DNA of 64,000 bases from Aquilaria yunnanensis (Eukaryota; Streptophyta; Magnoliopsida; Malvales; Thymelaeaceae). The DNA lies in assembly GCA_039654915.1 (NCBI GenBank), contig CM077596.1, positions 56,170,501-56,234,500 of the forward strand, in the 5' to 3' direction. A program made the position numbers and the translations under genes. A model generated the notes under the pieces. That model searched no databases and was not told the origin of the DNA. It was given only the letters and a program-made list of their open reading frames with translations. Shown here one piece after another: positions 42,792 through 55,018 of this stretch (its first letter is position 1; each line of letters starts with the position of its first letter).

Positions 42792-44790
42792 ATTATTAGT
42801 AGTATTATGATACAATATGGTACATAGATTATATATGATACATTATATTATACGATACATTATAATATATGATATACTATATTATGATACATTATATTTT
42901 ACAGTATATATTATAATATAGAAGATACATTATATTATACATACATATATGATACATTAATGTAATATGATACATACATACATTAAATATAATAATAAAA
43001 TGTTTATAATTAATATATTACTTCAATAATAATAATAATAACATAATGTATCTTCTATATTAGAATGTATCATATATTATACTCTATCATATAATTATGA
43101 TTTTAATGTATATAGTGATATTGAATCTCCCTAATATATTATTATTATTATTACATTAAAAGCCTATTATATATATATATATATATATGAAAGTAGGTAA
43201 CTTGACCATACAGTCTTTTCACAGGGACAAATAAAAGTTGCCACATGTAAGCAGAAATGAATATTAGAATGACACCTGTCAATTTCCATAATTAACCCTA
43301 CTAAAGAACACGTGTTAATCGTTCATTGGTAATCAGGTTTTCTTCAACCGTGTTTTGGCATATTTATTATTATGCAACTTTCATTTGAAAGATAACATGT
43401 GGACACTACCTATTTACTATTATACAGTATTTAGGACTTTATTTTCCTTGGATTTTTTACGTGCTCAGTAAACTGTCAGCCCACCCACGTTGTTCCATCC
43501 ACTCAGCAACAATTTATTTACAATCAGCTATCATCCAACTTCCTAAATCAGTTATCAACTATGCCCACTACCAGGTAACCCAGTTTATCCACTCTTTAGT
43601 GTCAGTTACAATGGTTAGTATATAAATCATAGTGGTTTTTTTTTTTTTCGACTCTACCTCAAAATCTTCTAAACATTCCAACGTCCACCTGATCAAACAT
43701 CACATCGTCTTAATCACCATCTTCCATCCTTCTGCACAGCACCCACCTGGGTTTTTCCATGCCATTCTTGGTTCATTCTACAACAGGCATTCAATGAACC
43801 CACCTCTGCTCCTCCATCCGCAGCAGTCTTGCTTACGCACCAGTGACCTGCAAAAATCATTCTTTCCATCATTTTACATTTAATTTTTTATTTCTGTCAC
43901 ACAACCACCTTATCTAACTGAGTTTTGCCATTTGCACTGAAATTCATATTTAAAGTTTTAAACTGAAGAAGACGGTCAACTAGGAACAAATATCACATCT
44001 GTCATAGGTTTCAATTTCAATTTCATTACCCTAAATAGCATTTTAAGAAATTAAACCTTTTTACTCACAATGGTTTTTTATGTGTTCATGACAGGCGATT
44101 CAACAGAGGAAGAAATTCATATGAAATAGCAATACCCCCTATGAAGACCAAATAGAGTCTAATTTAATAAATTTTCCTATTGTTATTGTTTTGTTTGCCT
44201 TAATGCCCTGTCTAATTTAATAAATTTTCCTGTTGTTATTGTTTTGTTTGCCTTAATGCCCTGATGTTCCTGCTTTACTTACTATGGTACTTTACATGAA
44301 GTTAAGTATGTTCGTCAAGAATTTCTTTATCTTAAACCATATTTCTTAGTCACTTAATCCTATGCCCCGTAAAAGTAAAATATGTACATGAATTTTATTA
44401 GGGGAAAGTGGAGTGTGGTTATATTTTTTTCTACTTATATATCTCATAATTTTTTTTCCATATGCACTATTTCTTTCAACTTCTACACACATTCACATTA
44501 ATTCACATTATTTCTTGTCAAAACAGTTTTCCCAAATTTTAACACGTACAATTATGAAATTGTTTTTCATATTTACTATTTTTTTTCACTTCTATAAGCA
44601 TTCATTGACATTGTTTCCTGTTCAAATAATTTTCCAAATTTTTTAACACATACAATTCATTTTTCAATTCTAATGGGTTTGTAGAGTTTATTCTCATTCC
44701 ATTTGTCAAAACTCTTAACCACGTTTATGAAAAACTCAACAAGAAAAAACCCAATTATTCTAGAGTTGTATAGGGGACTAAGATAAGGTG
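42792..44790. other. AT-rich DNA with GATACATTATA-type repeats
   Basis: 42795-43170 is dominated by degenerate ATACATTATATTATAC repeats, and a TA run follows at 43172-43188. At 44157-44262 a 53-bp unit is tandemly duplicated (TAATTTAATAAATTTTCCTR, TGTTATTGTTTTGTTTGCCT). No gene recognised. Confidence 0.55.
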
Positions 44791-45179
44791 CAATGTGGAT
44801 ATTGAGCTTAGGAAGACAGAGAAGGGTGACAAGAAGTTTGTGAAAGTTGAGGGATCATTGACAAAGAAGCTGGATAGTGCAATGGAGATGAAGGCTGGGG
44901 CAGCCATTAAGAGTATTAAGGACTTCCATAATGTCTCAATCCATGACGTGAACTTTGATGAAAATCTTGCTTTAGCGGATAGCCTAACACAAAAAGACTG
45001 AGATTGATAAACTGACATATGAAATAGGCTTGGTTAGGTATAACCAAGCTTGTATGAGGAATGTTTATCAGGATCAATTGCATCAGCTACAGGCGGATAT
45101 GGATGAGCTGAAAATGAGGTTGGGTTTTTATGAAGGGCCTTCTGACAATGCTGTGGACGGTGACCCTTTGGAGGCTTGA
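44777..45179 (+). pseudogene. Coding fragment of unknown coiled-coil protein, one frameshift
   Basis: The frame from about 44777 to 45001 encodes a charged segment (DIELRKTEKGDKKFVKVEGS, KDFHNVSIHDVNFDENLALA). After a shift near 44990-45000 a second frame continues to 45179 (EIDKLTYEIGLVRYNQAC, LHQLQADMDELKMRLGFYEG). Together they look like one heptad-rich C-terminus with a single frameshift. No start codon or upstream exons were found. It lies inside the proposed CACTA-type element, so it may be a captured host-gene fragment. Family unknown. Confidence 0.4.
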
Positions 45180-48100
45180 AGTGATTCTAATGACCTTAAT
45201 GCCTAAGGGTCATTTCTTATTTATGGTTTATTTCTGAGACACTACCTTAATTTGTTTTCTATTCAATTTTAATTTCTTTTCAGGCTATTTCTTTATTGTT
45301 CACTTTTATGTTATTTCCATACTATGGTTTATTACTTCTCTTGCTTTCACCTTACTTAATTTGTTATTAATGTTATTACTCTTGCCCTATTTTACAATTG
45401 CTATTTGTTTTAAAACTTCAACCCACATTGAATTTTCCTTTTACCTATATCTCTTATACGTATGATCCTAGGTCTTAAGAACTTTTAATTTAGTCTACTT
45501 CCCATGCATGTCATTATAGACCCAAACTAATAGAACTTGAAAGACTTCATTCACCAACACAAGTGAGACAAAAAAAAAATAGCTTACATCAATTAGGGTT
45601 TTTTGGTGTACCTTCAGCCTTCTATTATCCTTTCTTTCACCAGATGTTGTTGAATGTTTTTGGCTCCCTGTTCAACCTTGTTTGCCTAATAAAGTAGGAA
45701 AAAAAATTATGTCAATTTCAAAGAATATGTTGGCTATATATAAAAACAAACAAGAAAACATACTTTTTCCACTTACAATTTTCGCCCAAGTTCTTCTTTT
45801 GCTTTTCATCCAGTGGTCGTCATCCCACTTTCCCAATCATAAGGTGTGCGTCCCAATGATTCGAAAGAAGTCAATGAAGAAAAAATGTTAGTTATTATAT
45901 GGAGTTAATATATGAAAGGAAGTAGAATAAGTGATCGGTACAATGGCATGCATTTACCTTTTCCGTCCTAGTTTCGCTGCCTACGACGGTGCGTGTTAGC
46001 AACGCATCAACTTCAAGTGCATGTTTTACACGTGATGCCCATGCAATGGAGCATAACACAGCCATTGCTCCATAACTTTCTCATTCTGGGATAACCGGCC
46101 TTTACTCCATAAATTCAGACAAAAAGGTTTGGGAGACCAAAAAATTTGGGTTTCCCATCATGACGATAAGCCGTATATTAGATCTAACACAGTACTTCAA
46201 ATCGGACAAATAGGTAGGCCTTCTTAGTGGTTTATATATAAATCCATGAAAATCATCTTCCCCTTTCGGCTTTTGAAAACATTGAAAAATCCTAACCTCG
46301 GGTCAAAGTGGAATAAAAATATCTGTATATTTCAAGGGGAGGTGGAGAGAAAACCACATATCATATGTAAAATAATATATAAGAGAAAGATGAATGATTT
46401 CTAGGAAAAAACAACTGCTCATAGCGGCAAAATCATAAGGAAGGTGGCTCAGCACCCTCCCTGAAAACCCTTCTGGCTAGACCCTTCCCTTTTGAACACT
46501 AAAGACTTCCCGAGACAGATGAGAGAGAGAGAAATAAGAGAGAGAAAGGGAAAGTGTCTGGAATGAAAGACATTTGAAAAATTTGGGTTATATATATATC
46601 TCTTGTGTGTGCAAAAACTACATCCTGAGTCCCTCTTCTCTTCTCCGCATTTGACATTAAACCCTTATCTATCGGGCTATTTACAAACATACCCTATTAT
46701 TTAAAATGTCAAGTTTTCCCCCTTCGCTTCATCTTCCAAACAAATTATACCTCACTCCCTACTAGGTTGAATGTGGGCTATCATTCTCTTACAATTAAAT
46801 CCCATTTTTCTTCTATCGCGCAACAGGTTAATCTGGGCCTCTTGAATCCACTATTATTAGAGTCCAATTCTTTTAGGCTAAATTGTCTATTCATTTTTAC
46901 TATTTCAAGTTGAGCTATATGTGGCCCATATTTTACCTTAAAAGAATCACATACATAGTTATTAACTATTAATAAATGTTAATTATTCTTATAAAAGACA
47001 TTCATATTTGCTCCCCATTTCATAGGATGATGGAACCGCAAAACTTGAGCAACGGTTTCAACATTCACTTAATTGGCACGTAATTATTGAGTTTGAACTT
47101 ACTCAATTTAACTTTCAAAATCCTTCTTCCCATCTTACTCGTAGGAAGTTTCACAATACTAACCCTGAGGAGGAGGCACTTGCATTTCGACAAAAACAAC
47201 AACTTGTACGCTCTTCGGAATTGGTATTCTTAATATTTTTCCCTTACTTGTCTTTTGCAAATCCAATTACTGATTCCTTTTATGTTTCAACAACCAAGCC
47301 AGTCAATACAGACATCTTATTCTAAGTCCCAAAATCCACAAAATACGTGACTCCTTAGCCAATTTCCCCATCATTGTAAGCTTCTATGTCCTCCACACCT
47401 ACATCGTTCTTTCCTACACCACACTATTATTATTCACTATTCATTTACATTCACTATTGTATTACAATGATGAAGGTGCTTCCGATTTAAGTTCAGTCGA
47501 ACCATGTTTTCAAGCCACGACATTAACTATTGAAGCTGATATCTCTTTTACTTTGTAAGCACTGTGTTTATACTACTTCCTCTTATTACTCCAACATATA
47601 ATTTACTCTTACCTCTTCACTTCAACTTTTGTCAGTTTGAAACATAAGAATGAGCCTTCACCACTGACTCCTCGAACTACAGTTCATGATTTCATGTACC
47701 ACATTATTGCAGAACATGAATAGTACTTCTACTATCTAAGTTGTGTACATTTATATAGTTGTACCCATGCATGCTACTATTACACTATATCTTACCATCT
47801 ACAATGTCGCACACGTAACTCATAATTCTTATATTAACAGGATTGAATTTGTGCAGAACTTTGATGTTGACACAGAGTTCATAAAGATAGAACATACTTC
47901 AAATATATGATTTCCCATCTTTTGCAATTTATGTATCATTTTGTTGATGTTATCTTAGTAAATACTAAATACCTTTTCTGTAGGAGGATGACAATAAATC
48001 CTTTTATATAAATTACTTCATCATCCATTAAACGGGTTATGAAACTAGTTTATATGTAAAGGCCCAAACTAAAAAGCCAATAAAACCCTAACACATCTCT

Positions 48101-49009
48101 CACTTCTCATTTCCCCTCCCCTGCCACCTCTCCACCTTATCTCCCTCGCCCAACCGCCATTTCCCTCTCATCTGCCTCCCTTCTCCCTTCAACCCACCTC
48201 CACGCTAACCATTCTCTTCACTCCGATTCTCCCCCCTCTTCGCTTCAGCCTTTCGCCTCACTCGTTGTTCTCTCTTACCTTGCTCGCTGTTTGGCCTCAC
48301 ACTGATTGTCATTCTCTCACACCTCCACTTCGCCTTTGGTCTCATTTGCTTCGCCTTCGATTGTCCTCATTCGATTAGCCGTCGAATCTCTTCCGTCCTC
48401 CTCTCATATCTATTCACGTCACATCTCCTTAATGGCCTACTGTTTGTCCTTGTTCTCCTACGTTTGCGTCTCTCTCGACCGTCCTCTCTCGTTATCTGGC
48501 CGTCATCCTCCTCATACTCTGAGCTCTCCTACCGCCATCCTTCTCGCACTGATCACTGCCCTCAATTGACGAATGATATTATCCTCCTCACACCTCAATG
48601 TCTGATTGCTTTTAGTTTTGTTTTGATTTTGTATTTTGGCTTGATTTAGATGCTAATCTAATCCAAATTTGGCTTGATTTTAATATTTTTTTTTATTTTG
48701 GTCCAGATCATATCTGATTTTTCATTTTCGTTTAATTTTTATTTTAGTTTTATTTTTTAATTTTTGGTTTAGGGTTGAATTTTGGTTTAATATTTAAATT
48801 TAGGTTTCATTTTTTAATTTTGGTTTGAATTTTTTTTTTTACATATTTGATAGGATTTGAATTTTCAATTTTTGTGATTTTGCATTGAATTTGAAATTTT
48901 TTTATTAACTTACCTTACTTTGGATTGATTTTTTAATTTTTGGAAATATAAAATATAATGTTAGTAAAATATAAAATATATTTTAAGTAAATAATTTTAA
49001 TTTTTTTTT
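45180..49009. other. Interior of CACTA-like element, no gene recognised
   Basis: Mixed AT-rich sequence. It includes a GA-rich patch (46519-46550), a CT/C-rich patch at 48090-48560 whose frames are Ser/Pro/Leu-rich and unconvincing, and a T-rich stretch at 48660-49010. No transposase or complete host gene could be seen on either strand. Confidence 0.4.
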
Positions 49010-49448
49010 AAAGAATAGCAATTTCCAGCAGACTACCCCCTTGGTAATTGTTATAATTTTTGTCTAATATTTGTAATTTTACCAACAGGTTAGACCGTTG
49101 AAAGATTACCAATGGCTTAACCTGTTGGTAAATACTAACAAGCTGAACTGTTGGTATTTTACCAATTATCTAAACTGTTGGCCTTTACCAATGGTTTTGC
49201 ATTGAAAAAAAACTTGGCCGTTGGAAAATTGGTCTTTTCTATGACTATTGGTAATTATCAATTATCAAATTTCTAATGTGTTCATGTTGGAAATTACCAA
49301 TAGTTCAAATTTTGACCATTGGTAATATGGTTTTCAATGATTGATTTGCCAATGGGCTATTTCCAATTGCTATACATTGGTAATTTTGAATTTTTCAACA
49401 TGTGATCATTGAAAATGGCCATTGGAGAAAGCCTGTTTTTTAATAGTG
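49010..49448. repeat. CACTA-like subterminal repeat region
   Basis: Many copies of a short motif (ACCAATGG, CCATTGGTA, CTGTTGGTA) in both orientations, ending in the inverted-repeat terminus TTTTTTAATAGTG. Clustered motifs of this sort bind transposase in CACTA elements. Confidence 0.65.
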
Positions 49449-49451
49449 GTG

Positions 49452-50370
49452 ATACTTGTAAAGAATAAAGGATTACATGCTCACATATAAGAGATTGGAT
49501 CAGTTAGGGGTCATTGATTATTTTGATTCTGGTTTCACTATAAGCCAAAATAGTCAGAATTTCATATCAGGCTGTATTTACTTGCTGGCTGGAGGAGCTG
49601 TTTCTTAGAAAAGTGTAAAGTAGACACTAACAGCTTCCTCCATCATGGCAACAGAATATATAGTTTGCCATCAGGCATCCAACCATGGTATATGGCTCTA
49701 AAATTTTGTCACCCGACTTTGAATTATGGATGATATTGAAAGACCACATAAGTTATTCTATGACAATATGTCTGTAGTTCTATATGCCTATAACAACTCG
49801 AGCTTGGTGAAGTCAAAGCATATCGACATTAAGTTTTGGGATATCAAAAAAGGGATTCAAAGTGGTTAGCTGTCTATAGCACATATTGAGACAAACTATA
49901 TGATTGTGGATCTGCCATTAAAGGATTGTCACCTATGGTCTTTTATGAACATGTTATTTATGTGGGTGTTGTATCTTTTCAAAATGTACTGATTTAGTGG
50001 GAGTTTGTATTTTTAAATGTTCAAAAGTTTTGGATACTTTCATTGTTATTTATGGATTGTTTATGGTTATTTTCTATAGAAATAAAATTTGCGGTTCATA
50101 TTCACTTTGGATCTGATGAGATTGTTCTCACTAATGTTGGACCAGTTGGAAATAGGCATGTTTAGATCACATTATATGTAATTTCCATGGCACACATTCA
50201 CACTTGATTTATGTCATTCAATTATGCCAATACACATAACCATTGACGGGTTTAGTTACACTTTAAGTAACGAAGGCGACTTGGACTGTGTTGATATAGT
50301 TGATGGATAGGATTGCCTAAGATGCTTTAAGTAATGATAGCTTTTTTTAGAGTACTCATAAGGTTATAAT
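49452..50370 (+). pseudogene. Ty1/copia RNase H, decayed, with 3' tail
   Basis: The reading continues from 42456: KDYMLTYKRLDQLGV, SGCIYLLAGGAVS, TLTASSIMATEY, SNHGIWL and KSKHIDIKF up to about 49930, in the standard copia RNase H order and with several stops. About 400 bp of non-coding tail follow to the next insertion at 50371. Confidence 0.78.
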
Positions 50371-53300
50371 CACGGTAGTAAATATTATTACTGCTAGGTA
50401 TATCGCACCTCATATTTTTATGATATATCACTTGATATACCGTACCACATACTATTATTGTTTTCACAAAAAAATAAATATTAGAATATTATTTTAAGAA
50501 GAAATAAATTAAATAATTTTTATTTTTGCACATTTTATATGTACTATATTTTTTCTCATCATAATTTGTCAAATATAAATAAAATATATATGATGGAAGA
50601 TAGTTTTTTATACACAAAAAGCATAAAAAATGTTATATGTAGAGCGAAATAAATATTACTCAGGCAAAAAATAATTATTGATACAAGAGAAAAAAAACTA
50701 ATACTTTAATAATAAAAATACATTTTTAAATACCACATTGAGTTTCTAGGTAGCTCAAAGTATGACAGTTCTATCCAAGCTTGTTTTACAAGAAAAACAT
50801 AGTCATCCTACATCATGGAATTTTGATTTTGAATCAAGAAATTCTGCAAAGGTGAGTAATATTCAATTGAGGTAGTATGCACCAGAAATTCAAATTTAGG
50901 ACATTGATCAACACCATGTTGTGGCTGAAAAATGTGATAATTGTCACCAAATAGGTTATTGATAATATTGGAGCCGATGATAATGAAACATCAGTCAAAG
51001 GTAATAGTATTTACTGTGGATATCCATTTGATCAATACACCATAGAGCCACTATTATCAATCGAACTTATAATGGGATTACTTAAATTTTCTTCGTTGTT
51101 CATCGTCATTGAGTCAAATTGACTCATAAAGTCATAGTTCCTATATTTTTTATCCTTTTTTACAATTGCCCTATGTTCTATTCTTCTTGATCCATGATCA
51201 TCATCTCGTGTAGCATGTGAAAAATCAGCTTTATATGAAAAAAGATTCATATAACCAATAGAATTTTGCTTTTTAATACCTTCATGCATAAAACTTCCTT
51301 TGGCACTAAAAGTTCTAGAACAACCTATATCTCCACTATCACAGCCAACACCCATACCCCTTTATCGGTGTTATTGCTATCACCATCATCGTCATCTTCA
51401 TTGTTGTCACTATCATTATTATCATCACCTATAACATCATTAGAATGAGGATTAAATATGGGTGAATAAGATGAAGAAGCACTCATAGTTTCTTCAGAAG
51501 ATTCAGATAAATCGATCATTTCATTCATTGCACGATCAACATCAATACCTATTTCTTGAGCATGTTTTCCAACTCGTGGATCTAGATTTCTTTCATTATC
51601 ATCCAACTATGCTGGACATATCCATTGAAAAAAATACATATTCATCTTTTCACTAAGCTTAATTGATATATCAAGGAGATTTAACGCATCATCCTTGCTA
51701 TCTTTTTCTCTTGTGGTTATCATATCTCTAAGATGAAGTTTTATGTTATAATAGCAAATGAAAAGATTTTGTATACTTGTATTAGCTAATCAATTTCGTT
51801 CATTGGTTTGAATTAATGTAAAAGTACTCTAATTTTACTTATAAGCCAAAGAAGATACCGTTTAAGATAATATGCGTAAAGCCAAATTTCTTAAAGTCGG
51901 TTTACCTGTCCCATATAATTCCTACCAATCAATTGTAATTATATAATAAACAAGTTTACATACCTAGTGTTTTCACAAGGTTCCAAATTATATAGATTTC
52001 TAAAAAAGCATAAATATTTAAAATATTATCAAAATATTCCTATAAAATATATTATAATAAGACCTGTAATTCAAGAATATGAAAATAAAATATGTCAACA
52101 TAACAATAACAATTGGTTGTTACATGCACGTAAGGCCTTCAGTTTTTAGTTACAAAGATTTCAACTAACCATATCATCGTTGTGCTAATCTTTCTCTCTA
52201 GTTAGATCATGAAGTAATGCATTGCGATAATTATTCAAATCGATGAATTTATTAGGGCCATGTAACCAACTCTGAAAAAGTAGGCACTAGTTTTTTTTTT
52301 TAAGATTTAAACATTTGGAAGGACTCAATTAAGTCGACATTAGACGATGAAGCATTTGTGAGAGAAGCTATTGGATGATTACACGAATCCTCACAACTAA
52401 ATCACAAGGAATATTGGGATTTTTTTAAGGAAAATAGTATCATATAAATTTCTATGTCATTTGGAAACCACAAGGATATGGAAATAAATTTATATGGAAA
52501 GTTGACAAACAAATAAGTAATGGGGTAATACGATATAGTAGGAGAAAACTAAGCTAGTCGGGTTCGGACAAATTATATATGGACGCATTTTAATGATACA
52601 AATAAAGTAATATAGGGGATATGAGCAAAAATTTTGAAATCTGTGCAAATCGAAACAATCTACATTCAGGTGTTCAAAATGTAAGAAAGATTTGAACTTG
52701 GGGGGTATTAACATTTAAAAACTTGTAGGGGTTAAATGGCAAATAACTTTAATATAAGGGAGTGTGGGTAGTGTTAAAAAAATTTGTGGGCTTATTACGG
52801 AAAAAAATAAAAAAAGTAAGGCCTCAATTGTATGTCGGTGCAATTTATATACACTGTAACATATACTAAACATTGAGCGCAAATAAGTAATTTTAGCTTA
52901 CACCATATATTACATTTTACTTGCCTTATTTCTCATTTAATCCTTATTTCTCATTTAATAAAAATCACACGATTGCTCTTTTAGAAAAACTGTCGTTTCT
53001 TTCTACAAGCCCAAGTGGGTGAACCATCAATGGTGGTCTGATTCGCTTGGCCACCATGGAATAAAGAATCTGGCCATCTTTTTTCATAATTTTTTTCCTT
53101 TTTTCTACCAGTTTTTATCTCTTTGTTCCGATGGATGGTTTTTTCGTATGATCAGAGCATTAAAATGAAGATGGATACAGGATTCGAATAGAATGCATGG
53201 GGGTTTATTCATATCCATCATGTGTTCACCAGTTCTTGAAGAAACACAGTACATTTTCTTAGATCGCTTTCTTATGTGTCTTGTTTTTCATATTTAGGTT

Positions 53301-54644
53301 GTCTATAATCCCAGATCCAGATATGCCAACATGGATCCAAAGACGATCTGCACAAAACTTGCTCCTGTTTATGCAGGTCTTCCAAGTTTTTAATCTATTT
53401 CAGTCGATATGTCTATCAAACATTCTGTTCTAGATTTATTACTTTTCATATTTTCTGACATGTTATTCTAATTTTCAATTATAGATAGTGACCCCTTCAC
53501 TTTTTATGTGCACAGATTTATACCAAAATAAATCATTACATCATGTTTCTAAAAATCCCTAATTCGACTGGGTGCAAGTAGAATTACCATTTCTGTTTGG
53601 ATATCCAAGCTACTTACCGGGTAAGTAAACTCAAGATTTCCAGCACTATCTTCATTTTCATAACAATCTTCCCTATTAGTTTTTTATATACAAAAAATTC
53701 CCTACAAATTAAACAACAATACGAACTTTAATTGGGAAAAAATGTAAAAGAAAGGATAAAAAAGAAATCAAAAACTGTGTCAACATTAAAGTCTCCACAT
53801 ACCTTCTAACTTGAGAATGAGTACCTTATTTCATTCTAAGTAATATTATTGGATTATCCAATAACAAGCTCCAAATATAAAAAAAAATAATTTATTTGCC
53901 AGATTGGTGTGTTAAGACTTAAGAGACTTCAAAGAAATATGGATTGTATTCGGATTGTTTGGTTATCTAGCCTTCTATTTTGCTAACTAAGAAACAACCA
54001 AACAAAAGTAAGAAAAGAAATAAAGAAATAAACATGTGAAGTACTGAAAAGTATGAGAAAAAGCAATGAAAAGAAACAACAAAAAAAAGCAAACAAAAGT
54101 TAGAAATGAACCTAAAAAATGAAATAGAATAAAGCATTTGAACCTAAAAAAGTAAGAAAAAATAACTAAAATTAAAAAAAAAAGTATAGAGAGAAAAAAA
54201 AAAAAAAGAAGTAAATGCAACAGCTACTACTCTGCAAGCAAATGTTTTTCTCACATAGACCTTAATTATTTCAAGGTACTACCATCACATAAATTTTTAG
54301 GTAGACCAAGAAAGTAACAAAAAAATAAAATTAAATATTTATGTTATAATATGTGCATTAATTATATTTTATTATTTTATATATTTATGAAAGTTTGATG
54401 TAAAATGACCAAAAACATATCTCACACATGTGCCACACAAAATAAAATACCGAGGTACATACCTCGTGGTATTTACAGTATACTGTAATTTCTTTTTATA
54501 AATGTACATAAAAAATGAGCAGTATGCGAAATACCACAATATTTCATGTGATAAAATGATAAAATATAAAAATATTAGTATCGTGTATCACTTACCCATG
54601 GTAAGCGATATACTACACAGTATATTGTGGTATTTAATTATATG
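50371..54644 (-). mobile_element. hAT element 1 (4.27 kb), deletion derivative
   Basis: Left end CACGGTAGTAAATATTATTA. The right end, reverse-complemented, is CATATAATTAAATACCACAA. The flanks GTTATAAT (50363-50370) and ACTATAAT (54645-54652) agree at 6 of 8 bases. Both ends and large interior parts match the neighbouring element at 55019-59637 (for example TTCTCATCATAATTTGTCAAA near 50551 and GTCTCCACATACCTTCTAAC near 53791). The 52.2-53.7 kb part does not match it, and the BED and central transposase regions are missing or replaced. Confidence 0.7.
51032..51960 (-). pseudogene. hAT transposase C-terminus (element 1), decayed
   Basis: Minus-strand remnants: a dimerisation-domain stretch at about 51720-51960, then the tail (LDPRVGKHAQEIGIDVDRAM, Ser/Asp-rich region, MTMNNEENL) in overlapping frames 51325-51606 and 51032-51355. 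It matches the tail of the transposase in the neighbouring element (LDPRVRKYAKEMGINVDHVM). It lacks the N-terminal two thirds. Not functional. Confidence 0.65.
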
Positions 54645-54652
54645 ACTATAAT

Positions 54653-55018
54653 ATACTATTATAAGTTATGCATGTAACCCAAGTGAGAGATTGTTGAATT
54701 TTTATATGGGCCAATATGTGAAGAAATTGTGCATTATATATGCTATCATAAAGTTTGACTTAATTGAAAATGATCTACTCAGGTTCATGTTTTGGCTTTA
54801 GACATTTTTTCAAGTGTGGAAAATTTTAATGTATAGAGGCCAAAGTATAACTTTTGTTTTTATGATAGGCTAAAATAAAAGATACACAAAACTGACATAG
54901 TCAGAATATATAAGAAGGCTATAGTCACCAAATTGTACCTACTAGGGTTTTCTATATTCATTTTTTGCCTAATCCAAGTCCCCATTGTTAGAGACAATAA
55001 AGAAGAACTCTTGCATAC
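54653..55018 (+). repeat. Copia PPT and start of 3' LTR
   Basis: After hAT element 1 the host copia resumes. AAGTGAGAGAT is followed by TGTTGAATTTTTATATGGGC at 54692, the usual purine tract plus TGTTG LTR start of plant copia elements. The LTR is then cut by hAT element 2 and would continue from 59646. Its far end could not be placed. Confidence 0.5.
55011..55018. repeat. 8-bp target duplication of hAT element 2, left
   Basis: TTGCATAC, repeated exactly at 59638-59645. Confidence 0.85.

Larger units (their letters stand above)
42457..49448. mobile_element. Probable CACTA-type insertion (7.0 kb)
   Basis: It interrupts one copia codon series exactly. The right end, reverse-complemented, reads CACTATTAAAAAACAGGC. 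The left end reads CACAACTAAATTTCAGCC, a partial match. The 3-bp flanks are ATG (42454-42456) and GTG (49449-49451), one mismatch. The last ~440 bp (49010-49448) are dense in ACCAATGGT / ACCATTGG / CTGTTGGTA motifs in both orientations, as in CACTA subterminal regions. I found no transposase, so it would be non-autonomous or hold captured DNA. The right end is convincing and the left end is weaker. Confidence 0.45.

Noticed and set aside
48306..48569. Ser/Leu-rich 87-residue frame near 48.4 kb
   Set aside because: CT-rich DNA gives such frames by chance. Overlapping frames look equally open and no start context or homology pattern was seen.
51325..51606. Asp/Asn-rich minus-strand frame as a separate acidic protein gene
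   Set aside because: The same tail occurs in the neighbouring hAT transposase remnant (55907-56230), so it is the transposase C-terminus.
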